From assembly GCA_022361095.1 (NCBI GenBank), contig JAKSBO010000738.1:1-13388 (forward strand): 13,388 bases of DNA. The letters are read 5' to 3'. The position numbers and the translations under genes were made by a program. The notes under the pieces were generated by a model. That model did not search any database, was not told where the DNA came from, and saw nothing but the letters and a program-made list of their open reading frames with translations. Source of the DNA: Desulfobacterales bacterium (GTDB taxonomy: Bacteria > Desulfobacterota > Desulfobacteria > Desulfobacterales > Desulfobacteraceae). This document shows, piece after piece, positions 1 through 8,268 of the stretch (positions are counted from its first letter, which is position 1; every line of letters starts with the position of its first letter).

Positions 1-2
1 CG

Positions 3-1082
3 TATATTACGGATGAAACGAAACAGCGGGTAATGGATGTTCTGGAGTCCGGATACCTTACCGAAGGTCCTGTTACCCAGGAATTTGAAAAGTGTATCGC
101 AAAATTTTGCGGTACATCTCATTGTATTGCTGTGACATCCTGCACCACCGGGCTTGAATTGGCATTGCGTGCCCTGGGAATCGGGGATGGTGATGAGGTC
201 ATTGTCCCAGATTACACGTATCCAGCCACTGCGGCTGTCGTGAACATTGTCGGAGCAACAGCGGTGATCGTGGACATTGATCCTGAAACCATGCTTATAG
301 ACTATAATGCTTTGGAAACCGCCATTACGGAAAAAACAAGGGCCGTAATTCCCGTATCCCTGTTTGGAAATCCTCTAAACTGGGATCGGTTGAAAGCTAT
401 CCAGGCGAGACACCGTCTCTTTATCATTGAGGATGCGGCATGTGCCCTGGGATCTTCATACAGAGACAAACAAACCGGGGCCTGGGCAGACATCACGGTG
501 TTCAGCCACCATCCACGCAAATTCATCACCACCGGTGAAGGCGGTACCGTGACCACAGACAACAGCGCATGGGCAGACTGGATGAAGTCCTATAAACATT
601 TTGGTATGGGAGAGAACGAATCCCGGTCAACTACTGAATTTGTCCGCATCGGCACCAATTATAAACTAAGCAACGTGTTGGCAGCCATCGGCCTCGCCCA
701 GATGGGGCATATGGACACTTTGCTGGCCGAGCGGCGACGCCTGGCCCAAAGGTATCACGATCTTTTTTCCGGAAACACCCGGGTCCGGTTGCCCCGTATT
801 ACCGGGAACGGCAACCATTCCTGGCAGACCTTTTGCGTGTTCGTGGAAGAACGGGATCGCGTCATGGAAGCTTTGCGCGAAACGGGCATCGAAGCCCAGA
901 TCGGTACCTATTCCCTGCACATGCATCCGGCCTTTGTGGAGAGCCCCGTATGCCGGATCCAGGGAGCTATGGAGGGCAGTCAATACGCTTGCGAGCATGC
1001 CTTGGCCCTACCCATGTATCACGGTATGGCAGAAATCGAACAGGAAAACGTGGCCCAATCATTAAAGGAAACGATAAAATGA
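3..1082 (+). CDS. DegT/DnrJ/EryC1/StrS family PLP-dependent sugar aminotransferase (5' end outside window)
   Basis: This enzyme family transfers an amino group from glutamate to a keto group on a nucleotide-linked sugar in the cytoplasm. The reading frame is open from base 3, and the residues before the first in-frame ATG (base 33) already match the family N-terminus, leading into GYLTEGPVTQEFE. The true start is therefore upstream, probably only 10-20 codons away, since 359 residues are present and the family usually has about 360-400. The PLP-binding lysine lies in HPRKFITTGEGG (codon 519-521), and the preceding EDAACALGSSY segment supplies the aspartate that contacts the PLP ring nitrogen. 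The glycine-rich phosphate-binding segment is at CTTGLELALRALG. The stop overlaps the next start (ATGA), coupling it to a formyltransferase; aminotransferase/formyltransferase pairs make formamido sugars such as Qui4NFo or Per4NFo. The exact sugar is unknown. Confidence 0.93.
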   Translation, partial: YITDETKQRVMDVLESGYLTEGPVTQEFEKCIAKFCGTSHCIAVTSCTTGLELALRALGIGDGDEVIVPDYTYPATAAVVNIVGATAVIVDIDPETMLIDYNALETAITEKTRAVIPVSLFGNPLNWDRLKAIQARHRLFIIEDAACALGSSYRDKQTGAWADITVFSHHPRKFITTGEGGTVTTDNSAWADWMKSYKHFGMGENESRSTTEFVRIGTNYKLSNVLAAIGLAQMGHMDTLLAERRRLAQRYHDLFSGNTRVRLPRITGNGNHSWQTFCVFVEERDRVMEALRETGIEAQIGTYSLHMHPAFVESPVCRIQGAMEGSQYACEHALALPMYHGMAEIEQENVAQSLKETIK

Positions 1083-2809
1083 ACAGTGGCAAGGTCATCG
1101 CCGTTGCAGGTAACCAGTCTACCTGCGCAGACGTGCTGGCGGCTGTCTGTCACGCAGGCTACACCGTGACCTATCTTTTGCACATGGATAGGTCCCACGC
1201 TCACTACATCGCCGACTATCAGGACCTGGCTAATCCGGCCGCCCGTCATGGCGTGGAGGTTATCCGGCCCAAGACCTATGCCATGAATGACAAAGAAACT
1301 CGTGCCCTGTTCAAAAGACTCAATATAGACCTGCTGATTTCTGCCGGGTGGCAGCGGCTTTTCCCCGAATGGTTCCTCAATTCCCTATCTATTGGCGCTT
1401 TTGGCATGCATGGCAGCGCAGAACACCTGCCAAGGGGACGGGGGCGGTCGCCCATGAACTGGTCGCTCATTGAAGGCCGAGATCGATTCTTCACCTCACT
1501 GTTTAAATATGATCCGGGGGTGGATTCCGGTGCGATTGTTGGTACCCAGCGGTTTGATGTCACCGCCAGGGACACTATCCAATCTCTGAGGCATAAAAAT
1601 ACCCTAAGCCAGATAAGGCTGCTTCTCCATCACCTGCCGGACCTGCTTGCAAACAAAACAGAGTTTGTTCCTCAGCCTACCGACGTGGAGCCCACCTACT
1701 ATCCCAAACGGACCCCGGAAGACGGCGCCATAGACTGGCGAGAATCAGTACTCAGGGTAGACAGGCTGGTACGCGCAGTATCCCGCCCCTATCCGGGAGC
1801 GTTCACCTCTCTTGCGGGAAAACGGATTAACGTCTGGGGCGGAATACCCTTTGACACTCACCTCTGTTTTGATGAAGCAGAGCCGGGGGAGGTCGTTGGG
1901 GTGTTCAACGACAATACGTTTGCAGTGCGGTGCGGCGACCTTACCTACTATGTCAATGATTGGGAATCCCCGGACGAAGCGATACCGGCGCAGGGAGACA
2001 TTTTTGAGAGTGTAGCCAACCAGAGCCTGAACAAACTGACATCCATGTATGCTGAAACGGAACAGCCCGGATACAGCTTCACCCGGGCTCAATACTTGAG
2101 TCTTTTGGAAGCGTTACGCCAAGGCGGCTATACCTATGGTTTCTACGATGAGGCCCCCAGATCTAAAACCGTTTTTCTCCGCCACGATGTGGATAAAAAT
2201 GTTCACATGGCCCTTGAGATGGCCCGAATAGAGCATGAGCAAGAGGTGCGCGCCTCTTATTTTTTCCTGTTGAGGGGAGGCCTTTATAACCTTCTGGAAC
2301 CGGAAACCTCCCAGGCGGTGAGAGAAATTGCCGGGCTGGGTCACAAGATTGGCCTGCATTGCGACCTGAACCGTATCCCCGGCGGGTACAATGATGTGGA
2401 CAGCGCAGTCCTCAAAGAACTGGATGCCTTTGCCGCAGTCTGCCCGGTGGAGCCCAGCCGCATGGTCACCTTCCACAACCCGCCGCCGGAAGTGATAAAC
2501 CATACTCCGGCAAACGAGGCTTATCTGAGCGGTTATGCACCCAGCTTCATGCTGCCCGAGACCAAATATATCAGTGAGAGCAATGCCTGCTGGCGGGAAG
2601 GCTTTCCAACGGAAATGATACGTTCCGGACAGTGGCCCCGGCTCCAGATTTTGGTCCATCCCCTGTGGTGGATGTGGGATTCACCCCGAAAAACCACAGA
2701 GATTCTGGCTGAGATTCTTTCGGGCCGGGGCCGCGAACAGGACGGTTATTTGCGCCATTCGAACCGCTTATGGCACCAATTCACTCAGCAAAGAGAAAGA
2801 GAGCGTTAG
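1079..2809 (+). CDS. Formyltransferase (Fmt-like) fused to a polysaccharide-deacetylase-like domain
   Basis: The protein has 576 residues. Start ATG 1079 is chosen because it overlaps the previous stop and has AAGGA (1065-1069) nine bases upstream; the frame is open further upstream, but only inside the aminotransferase gene. Residues about 1-200 resemble the N10-formyl-THF-dependent formyltransferase domain: MHGSAEHLPRGRGRSPMNW carries the catalytic His111, and DPGVDSGAIVG carries Asp149. Residues about 206-310 resemble the Fmt C-domain (YYPKRTPEDGAIDW, then RPYPGAF). Residues about 330-576 resemble NodB-fold deacetylases: RHDVD (Asp370, Asp372), GHKIGLHCDLN (His427) and HPLWW (His527). The Asn of the usual Asn-x-His triad is Gly109, and the second His of the NodB HTxxH motif appears to be Asn431. 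The likely role is N-formylation of the amino sugar made by the upstream enzyme. The job of the C-terminal domain is unknown and it may be non-hydrolytic. Confidence 0.87.
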   Translation: MNSGKVIAVAGNQSTCADVLAAVCHAGYTVTYLLHMDRSHAHYIADYQDLANPAARHGVEVIRPKTYAMNDKETRALFKRLNIDLLISAGWQRLFPEWFLNSLSIGAFGMHGSAEHLPRGRGRSPMNWSLIEGRDRFFTSLFKYDPGVDSGAIVGTQRFDVTARDTIQSLRHKNTLSQIRLLLHHLPDLLANKTEFVPQPTDVEPTYYPKRTPEDGAIDWRESVLRVDRLVRAVSRPYPGAFTSLAGKRINVWGGIPFDTHLCFDEAEPGEVVGVFNDNTFAVRCGDLTYYVNDWESPDEAIPAQGDIFESVANQSLNKLTSMYAETEQPGYSFTRAQYLSLLEALRQGGYTYGFYDEAPRSKTVFLRHDVDKNVHMALEMARIEHEQEVRASYFFLLRGGLYNLLEPETSQAVREIAGLGHKIGLHCDLNRIPGGYNDVDSAVLKELDAFAAVCPVEPSRMVTFHNPPPEVINHTPANEAYLSGYAPSFMLPETKYISESNACWREGFPTEMIRSGQWPRLQILVHPLWWMWDSPRKTTEILAEILSGRGREQDGYLRHSNRLWHQFTQQRERER

Positions 2810-2813
2810 TCCT

Positions 2814-4715
2814 GTGTGCGGTATCTGCGGAGTTTTAAATTATACGGGCGAAAGTTATTCACCGAAAATCCTGAAGAAAATGACCGACGCCATAGCCCAC
2901 CGCGGTCCAGATGGTGAGGGAGTATATATCGATGGTCCCGTAGGGCTTGGTCATCGTCGTTTGGCCATCATCGATCTGTCCCCGGCAGGTGCGCAACCCA
3001 TGCATACGGCAGACGGACGGTATATTGTGACCTATAACGGAGAAATTTACAATTTTGAAGAATTGCGCGGCGAACTGGAAAGATTAGGTCTCCGTTTCAA
3101 CTCCACGTCAGATACAGAGGTCTTGCTCAAAGCGTATGCCCAATGGGGCGAAAAGTGTGTGGAAAGTTTCAACGGCATGTTTGCCTTTGCAATATGGGAC
3201 AAGCAGAAGCAATCACTTTTTCTGGCCCGGGACCGTTACGGAATCAAGCCGCTCTACTATGCTTTTTTCGGCAATACCTTCCTATTCGGTTCCGAGCAGA
3301 AGGCCATCCTGGCCCATCCTGCCGCCCGGCGGGAGTTAGACTACGAAGCGCTTCTTGAATATTTTACCTTCCAGAATATTTTCACGGATCACACCCTGCT
3401 TAAAAATATTCGTACATTTCCGGCCGGAAGCTCGGCTTTGTTAGATAGTAGGAACTTCAGCGCTTTGTCCATCCGGCAATACTGGGACTATGAATTCCGA
3501 GAGCCGGAAAAATCTATGAGTGAAGCAGAGTACATAGAGGAGTTGGACTATCTTTTCCACCGTGCCGTCACCCGGCAGTTGGTGGCCGATGTGGAAATCG
3601 GTTCTTACCTTTCCGGCGGCATCGACTCCGGTTCCATTACAATGATAGCGGCCTCAAATAATCCAAATTTGAAGAGCTTTACCTGTGGATTTGATCTTCA
3701 CTCCGCCTCCGGATTGGAATTGGCTTTCGATGAACGTGAGAAGTCCGAGTACATGTCATACCTATTCCAGACAGAACATTACGAAATCGTTCTTAAATCA
3801 GGAGATATGGAACGTTGTCTCCCCCAACTCGCCTGGCATTTGGAAGAACCACGGGTTGGGCAGAGTTACCCCAATTTTTACGCGGCCAAGCTGGCATCGA
3901 AGTTCGTTAAGGTCGTATTGGGTGGAACTGGTGGAGATGAATTATTTGCAGGTTATCCGTGGCGCTACTATCGTACCGTTGCCTGTGAGGATTTCGAGGA
4001 TTACATCGACAAGTATTACATATTCTGGCAGCGCCTCATTCCAAACCGTTTCATAAAAGAAGTTTTTAAGCCTATTTGGAGCGAGGTGAAACACGTGTGG
4101 ACTCGTGATATCTTCCGTGATGTATTCGGAGAGAGGAAGCTGCTGCCTTGTACCCCGGAGCAAGCTGTGAACAATTCACTTTATTTCGAAGCTAAAACCT
4201 TTCTACATGGGCTGCTTACAGTTGAAGATAAACTGGCCATGGCCCACGGCCTTGAAGGGCGAGTTCCGTTCCTGGACAACGACTTAGTGGATTTTGCCAT
4301 GGCGGTGCCTGTTTCGATGAAACTCATGAATCTAACCGAAGTTGTTCGCCTCAATGAAAATGAACCAGGCCAGAAAGGGAAGAAGTATTTTCAGAAAACC
4401 CGCGATGGTAAGATCGTCCTGCGCAAGATGTTGGAGCGCCACGTTCCCTTTGATGTGTCCAATAGGATAAAACAAGGCTTTTCAGCTCCAGATGCTAGTT
4501 GGTTCAAAGGGGATAGTATCCAATACGTTACCAACCGTTTGATCAATGGATATGCAAATCTGTATGAATTCCTCGATTCCAGCACTATTCGTGGTTTGAT
4601 CATGGAACATCTTGAGGGGAAAAAAAACAGGAGGTTACTCATTTGGTCCTTACTCAACTTGGAGGAGTGGCTCAGCCAGGTACAAGGCGACAGGAGTTTA
4701 CTCATGGGAAGATAA
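2814..4715 (+). CDS. asnB: Asparagine synthase (glutamine-hydrolysing) family amidotransferase
   Basis: The protein has 633 residues and a GTG start, fixed by the MCGICGV N-terminus: Cys2 is the glutaminase nucleophile after removal of Met. A purine-rich stretch (AAGAGAAAGAGAG) lies upstream, and only four bases separate it from the previous stop. The glutaminase domain (about 1-210) shows HRGPDGEG, NGEIYN (Asn75), SDTEVLL (Asp100) and RDRYGIKPLYY. The synthetase domain has the ATP pyrophosphatase loop SGGIDS (267-272), then GGTGGDELFAGYPW from residue 370 and LEGRVPFLD. All expected catalytic features are present, so an active enzyme is likely. Family members in glycan loci are thought to amidate uronic acids or attach amino groups to carboxylates, whereas housekeeping members make asparagine. 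The location favours a glycan or small-molecule carboxylate as substrate; this is inference. Confidence 0.94.
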   Translation: MCGICGVLNYTGESYSPKILKKMTDAIAHRGPDGEGVYIDGPVGLGHRRLAIIDLSPAGAQPMHTADGRYIVTYNGEIYNFEELRGELERLGLRFNSTSDTEVLLKAYAQWGEKCVESFNGMFAFAIWDKQKQSLFLARDRYGIKPLYYAFFGNTFLFGSEQKAILAHPAARRELDYEALLEYFTFQNIFTDHTLLKNIRTFPAGSSALLDSRNFSALSIRQYWDYEFREPEKSMSEAEYIEELDYLFHRAVTRQLVADVEIGSYLSGGIDSGSITMIAASNNPNLKSFTCGFDLHSASGLELAFDEREKSEYMSYLFQTEHYEIVLKSGDMERCLPQLAWHLEEPRVGQSYPNFYAAKLASKFVKVVLGGTGGDELFAGYPWRYYRTVACEDFEDYIDKYYIFWQRLIPNRFIKEVFKPIWSEVKHVWTRDIFRDVFGERKLLPCTPEQAVNNSLYFEAKTFLHGLLTVEDKLAMAHGLEGRVPFLDNDLVDFAMAVPVSMKLMNLTEVVRLNENEPGQKGKKYFQKTRDGKIVLRKMLERHVPFDVSNRIKQGFSAPDASWFKGDSIQYVTNRLINGYANLYEFLDSSTIRGLIMEHLEGKKNRRLLIWSLLNLEEWLSQVQGDRSLLMGR

Positions 4716-4720
4716 AGGGA

Positions 4721-5752
4721 ATGGTTATCACGCAAATTCACCGTATGAATCCAGATCTGCACGATTCTTGCAATACTTTCCTCTCAGGTCAGAGCAACTC
4801 GCTGATCTATCATACTCCGAAATTCATTTCGTTCCTTGCGGGCGTCACCGAGAGCGAAGAGTGCTCACTGGCGGCGGTATGCGATGGTAGAATCACAGGT
4901 ATACTCCCTGCACTTTACAGGCAAGGCCCTTTCGGGTACGCGGTAAACTCACTGCCCTTCTTCGGGACGCCCGCAGGCGTGCTTGCCGAAGATCGGGAAA
5001 CCGAACGTGCGCTGCTTGAGAAGTTTATGGACTCCACTCATGACGCGGCCTCTGTCCAAATCGTTGCTAATCCGTTCGCAGATGCCGAGTACGCTGCCTT
5101 CGAACACGACCTCGAAGATGTGCGCATTTCTCAAATGACTGAACTGCTTCCGGACGAATCCGAAGGCACACTGTGGGGCTCGTTCGATTCTTCCGCGCGG
5201 CGCAATATACGTAAAGCAATTAAGTCTGGGGTGTGCGTGAAGATCCGAAACGACATGTTGGATTTCCTACACGACCAACACAGGCTCAACATGAAAACTA
5301 TCGGTGGGTCGGTGAAACCCAGCGCTTTTTTTGAACAACTGCCTTCTTCGCTCAGAGCGGGAACAGACTACGAATTGTTCGTGGCGCTCCACGACAATGA
5401 ACCGGCAGCAGCCCTGTTGCTTTTCCTGCATGGAAACTATGCAGAGTACTATATTCCAGTCATCAAGGCTGAATTTCGTTCTATGCAACCCCTTTCATTA
5501 ATCATCTATGAGGCCATGCTTGAAGTTCGCAAGCGCGGCATTGTCCGTTGGAACTGGGGGGGGACGTGGCTAACGCAGGACGGGGTATACCGATTCAAGA
5601 AGAAATGGGCTGCGCGTGAAAGTGAATACCGATACCGCATTAAACTTAGTAACAGCGATATCCTCGGTCTGACACAGGAAACCCTGCTTAGGGAATACCC
5701 TTTTTTTTACACCGTACCGTTTGCCTCTTTAATCAACGAAAAACCTAAATAG
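4721..5752 (+). CDS. FemAB/GNAT-like acyltransferase (Acetyltransf_6 type)
   Basis: The protein has 343 residues from ATG 4721, five bases after the asnB-like stop, with GGGAAG (4707-4712) eight bases upstream. The frame is also open to a TTG at 4643, but that lies inside the previous gene and adds nothing family-like. The second half shows the FemAB-type GNAT signature: SARRNIRKAIKSGV (Arg160-Arg161-Asn162-Ile163-Arg164-Lys165), a central AAALLLFLHGNYAEYY strand pair, and GVYRFKKKWAARESEY near the C-terminus. No signal peptide or transmembrane segment is apparent. Relatives transfer acyl groups from acyl-CoA, or amino acids from aminoacyl-tRNA, to amines. In this locus the likely acceptor is an amino sugar. 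The donor cannot be read from sequence. A second family member begins at 13318. Confidence 0.85.
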   Translation: MVITQIHRMNPDLHDSCNTFLSGQSNSLIYHTPKFISFLAGVTESEECSLAAVCDGRITGILPALYRQGPFGYAVNSLPFFGTPAGVLAEDRETERALLEKFMDSTHDAASVQIVANPFADAEYAAFEHDLEDVRISQMTELLPDESEGTLWGSFDSSARRNIRKAIKSGVCVKIRNDMLDFLHDQHRLNMKTIGGSVKPSAFFEQLPSSLRAGTDYELFVALHDNEPAAALLLFLHGNYAEYYIPVIKAEFRSMQPLSLIIYEAMLEVRKRGIVRWNWGGTWLTQDGVYRFKKKWAARESEYRYRIKLSNSDILGLTQETLLREYPFFYTVPFASLINEKPK

Positions 5753-5760
5753 GATATACC

Positions 5761-6747
5761 ATGAGCATGCCCCTCCCACAACTTTCTGCTCTCAAACAGC
5801 TCGGCTTGAGACAGGAGGACTTCTTAATACAGTGCGATCAGGAGTTGTCTTTGGCACAACGACAGACCTCAAATTGTTTTGGATTCAAATGGTCCAAACG
5901 TGACACTTACGAGTCCGAGGCTATGCAGAAACATGCTAGACAATGGCTTATAGAGCGCTACCTGAATGGAGATCCTTCCGTTTTGGACAAGTGGTTCAAA
6001 GGTGGGGACAGGATCGTTCTTGATGCAGGCTGTGGCGCAGGATATTCAGCCCTGCTCTTCTTTGGCGACAAGCTGAAAGAAAATCATTACCTCGGTGTAG
6101 ACATTTCCGAAGCTGTGGATGTAGCACGGCAGCGTTTCGCTCAAGCGGGTATACCCGGTGAATTTGCCCGTGGAGACATCATGCGCTTGCCTATTCCAGA
6201 AAACTCCTTAGATATGATCTATTCTGAAGGCGTTCTGCACCATACCGATGATACCGGTGAAGCTGTAAGACGGTTGACACGCAAGTTAAAGTCCGGCGGT
6301 AGATTCCTTTTTTACGTCTACAAGAAAAAGGCCGTTATCCGTGAGTATACTGACGACCATATTCGGTGTGCGCTTAAAAATCTGAGCGATGAAAATGCCT
6401 GGCAAGCTTTAGAGCCGCTAACCCGCTTGGGACAGATATTGGGCAAATTGGATGTTAATATAGAAATCCCAGAGGATATACCCTTGTTAGGGATAAAAAA
6501 AGGCAGCAATTCTTTACATAGGTTCTTCTATTACTCCATCTGCAAGTTATTCTACAGGCCTGAACTCTCCTTTGACGAAATGAATCACATCAACTTCGAT
6601 TGGTTTCGTCCTCTCAATTGCAGACGCCACACGATAGAGGAAGTTAAAGAATTTTGCCGTGCAAGTGGAATGGATATCGAAAGATTACATGTGGATGATT
6701 CAGGTATTACGATTGTTGGTATTAAAAAAAAGTTCCCTAATGAATAA
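5761..6747 (+). CDS. Class I SAM-dependent methyltransferase
   Basis: The protein has 328 residues. ATG 5761 follows AGGA (5751-5754) with six-base spacing and sits eight bases after the previous stop. The Rossmann-fold motif I is LDAGCGAGY (Asp88 to Tyr95), and the acidic residue ending strand 2 is Asp114 in GVDIS. The motif II/III region is DIMRLPIPENSLDMIYSEGV, followed by LKSGGRFLFYVYK, giving the Methyltransf_11 pattern. About 85 residues precede motif I and about 150 follow the core, so the protein is longer than a minimal core and may have substrate-specific ends. The likely role is O-, N- or C-methylation of the locus product; the acceptor atom cannot be told. Its last eight bases overlap the next gene, suggesting translational coupling. 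Confidence 0.92.
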   Translation: MSMPLPQLSALKQLGLRQEDFLIQCDQELSLAQRQTSNCFGFKWSKRDTYESEAMQKHARQWLIERYLNGDPSVLDKWFKGGDRIVLDAGCGAGYSALLFFGDKLKENHYLGVDISEAVDVARQRFAQAGIPGEFARGDIMRLPIPENSLDMIYSEGVLHHTDDTGEAVRRLTRKLKSGGRFLFYVYKKKAVIREYTDDHIRCALKNLSDENAWQALEPLTRLGQILGKLDVNIEIPEDIPLLGIKKGSNSLHRFFYYSICKLFYRPELSFDEMNHINFDWFRPLNCRRHTIEEVKEFCRASGMDIERLHVDDSGITIVGIKKKFPNE

Positions 6748-7501
6748 GCTTACAATTGCGAAAAAATATTTCAAGTACCAGAGACAAGATGAAGCGACTT
6801 GGCAAATAGGCAAAATTTTGACAAAGACTGTTGTAGAAATCCCTGCGCGCTCAGGATCCAGTAGAATCAAAGACAAGAATATCCGTAAAATTTTTGGTCT
6901 GCCATTAATTGGCTACACTATCCGTCTGGCTAAAAGTCTTTGCAACGTAGATCGAGTCATTGTAAACACCGACAGCAGGGAATATGCAGATATAGCTCAA
7001 AGCCTCGGCGCTGAAGTACCCTTTTTAAGACCAGTGGAATTAGCCAAAGACGACACGCCCCCAAACTGGTCCACCTTTTATTTACGCCGGTTTCTCATGG
7101 ATGAAGATTACCCCCTAAAAAAATTGGTAACCTTGATGCCTACCAGCCCATTTAGAAATAAGCACTTGGTGGAACGGCTCATTTCTAAACTCGATACGCA
7201 CTATGCAGTGAACACCGCCTACAAGATCAATACATCTATTTCTTCCATTTACTATCCGGATATGGGTGGGGAATTGCAGACGCTTAACAAGTATAATGCC
7301 CTGGATGACAAAATGTTTTTTATAAAAAAAATGGGAATGTTCACTGGCTGCAATGTCATCACTGGGTCTGGTTTACGCACATACGTCCATCTTATCACTT
7401 CACCCGTGGAACTTATCGACATCGACACGGAACAGGATATTGAAGCAATGAAAACTATTCTCAAATATAACCTTTACGATTTTGGATGCGCCATATGCTG
7501 A
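6740..7501 (+). CDS. CMP-sugar cytidylyltransferase (NeuA-like)
   Basis: The protein has 253 residues. ATG 6740 overlaps the methyltransferase end by eight bases and has no clear Shine-Dalgarno, so reinitiation after the upstream gene is likely. The CTP-binding loop is IPARSGSSRIKDKN (Arg37 to Asn47), matching the NeuA-type IPARxGSxxxxxKN motif. It is followed by LPLIGYTI, VIVNTDS, LMPTSPFR and, near the end, ELIDIDTEQDIEAM, all in the order expected for the family. About 34 residues precede the CTP loop, where typical NeuA proteins have only about 5, giving an unexplained N-terminal extension. The family activates nonulosonic acids, Kdo-like or other acidic sugars as CMP derivatives. The loop is closer to NeuA than to KdsB. 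The sugar is unknown, and no NeuB-type synthase is seen in this window. Confidence 0.88.
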   Translation: MNKLTIAKKYFKYQRQDEATWQIGKILTKTVVEIPARSGSSRIKDKNIRKIFGLPLIGYTIRLAKSLCNVDRVIVNTDSREYADIAQSLGAEVPFLRPVELAKDDTPPNWSTFYLRRFLMDEDYPLKKLVTLMPTSPFRNKHLVERLISKLDTHYAVNTAYKINTSISSIYYPDMGGELQTLNKYNALDDKMFFIKKMGMFTGCNVITGSGLRTYVHLITSPVELIDIDTEQDIEAMKTILKYNLYDFGCAIC

Positions 7502-8253
7502 ATGTCATCATGGATCTAACTCCTCGGTGCCCCAGGGATATGTTTTTTCTGTCCAATGCAACACTATTTCAAGAACTCATCGTTGAAATTACCGACATGA
7601 TCCATGGACTTTTCCAAGAGGCATACTTACACCTTATGTATCCCCAAGGCGCATTGACTTTGTCTACACAGTCCAATTACAACGCTACTATTGACGGTTC
7701 CTTTACTCGTAATATGCAGCCTGAACAAGATTGGCGCCTAATTTTATCTCACGTTAAGAAGTCAATTTCGTCTCAGGGGCAAATTTTGTACATTAATCCT
7801 CTGGAAGGCATCGTGTCCCGTAATCGCCTTCAACACATGCTCTCTGAAATAGATGAAGGGGCGGCAAATATCTTGGCCACCCAAATTCCTCCCAACGCTC
7901 ACCCGTTGTGGGCATCCCCTGTACCTCTCAAATATCGCAGAAAGGAAAAATTACTCTTCAAACGCGGCGTTTTGAAGAGAATAGCCGAGAATAATAGAAA
8001 GCTCGTGCCCATCTTGCAAGGCGAGACTAAAGATAAAATTAATGGTAGTCAGCAGCTTGCCCCAATTTTTAAAATTGACGTCAGCATCATTTACATCAAC
8101 CGGTCTCTATTTTTTTCGAAAAATCCAGCTGACTTCTCCATAAACATTATTCCCTGGAACTCTTGCCGGATGGAATGGAGCGATATTCACTGTCTGTATC
8201 ACGTTCCAGTGTTTCAAATGGCACGTGATACCCAAATTGGTAAAACCCTGTAA
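7495..8253 (+). CDS. Divergent cytidylyltransferase-like protein, probably lacking catalytic loop
   Basis: The protein has 252 residues from ATG 7495, which overlaps the previous stop by seven bases and has GGA eight bases upstream. An in-frame ATG at 7486 is also possible, adding three residues. It has no strong motif, but segments occur in NeuA-like order: an opening strand (MLNVIMDLTP), a helix LFQELIVEI where PLIxYTI sits, YINPLEG where LMPTSP sits, HPLWASP, then GSQQLAPIFKIDVSIIYI, where NeuA has RQDLPxxYxxNGxIYI, and a final IIPWNSCRMEWSDI. The CTP-binding IPARxGSxxxxxKN loop is not recognisable. By-eye alignment suggests a degenerate paralogue or partner of the preceding cytidylyltransferase. 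This is weaker than the other calls; an unrelated protein is possible. Confidence 0.55.
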   Translation: MLNVIMDLTPRCPRDMFFLSNATLFQELIVEITDMIHGLFQEAYLHLMYPQGALTLSTQSNYNATIDGSFTRNMQPEQDWRLILSHVKKSISSQGQILYINPLEGIVSRNRLQHMLSEIDEGAANILATQIPPNAHPLWASPVPLKYRRKEKLLFKRGVLKRIAENNRKLVPILQGETKDKINGSQQLAPIFKIDVSIIYINRSLFFSKNPADFSINIIPWNSCRMEWSDIHCLYHVPVFQMARDTQIGKTL

Positions 8254-8268
8254 AGTAGTTAACGAAGC

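Noticed and set aside
833..1078. Upstream extension of the formyltransferase fusion frame
   Set aside because: This stretch lies inside the aminotransferase gene and its translation has no family features. ATG 1079 has a ribosome binding site and a stop/start overlap.
2114..2659. Minus-strand open frame of 181 codons
   Set aside because: It lies wholly within the deacetylase-like domain of the plus-strand gene, which has clear motifs. The minus-strand translation shows none.
4643..4720. Longer start (TTG 4643) for the FemAB-like gene
   Set aside because: It would overlap the asnB-like gene by 73 bases. ATG 4721 has a ribosome binding site and normal spacing.
6659..6739. Longer start for the cytidylyltransferase gene
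   Set aside because: The extra residues come from the methyltransferase gene read in another frame and look unlike the family; ATG 6740 is at the gene junction.
7316..7331. T6-A-T-A8 run that looks like a terminator-type hairpin
   Set aside because: It lies within the coding frame of the cytidylyltransferase, has no GC stem, and encodes FFIKK residues in an uninterrupted frame.
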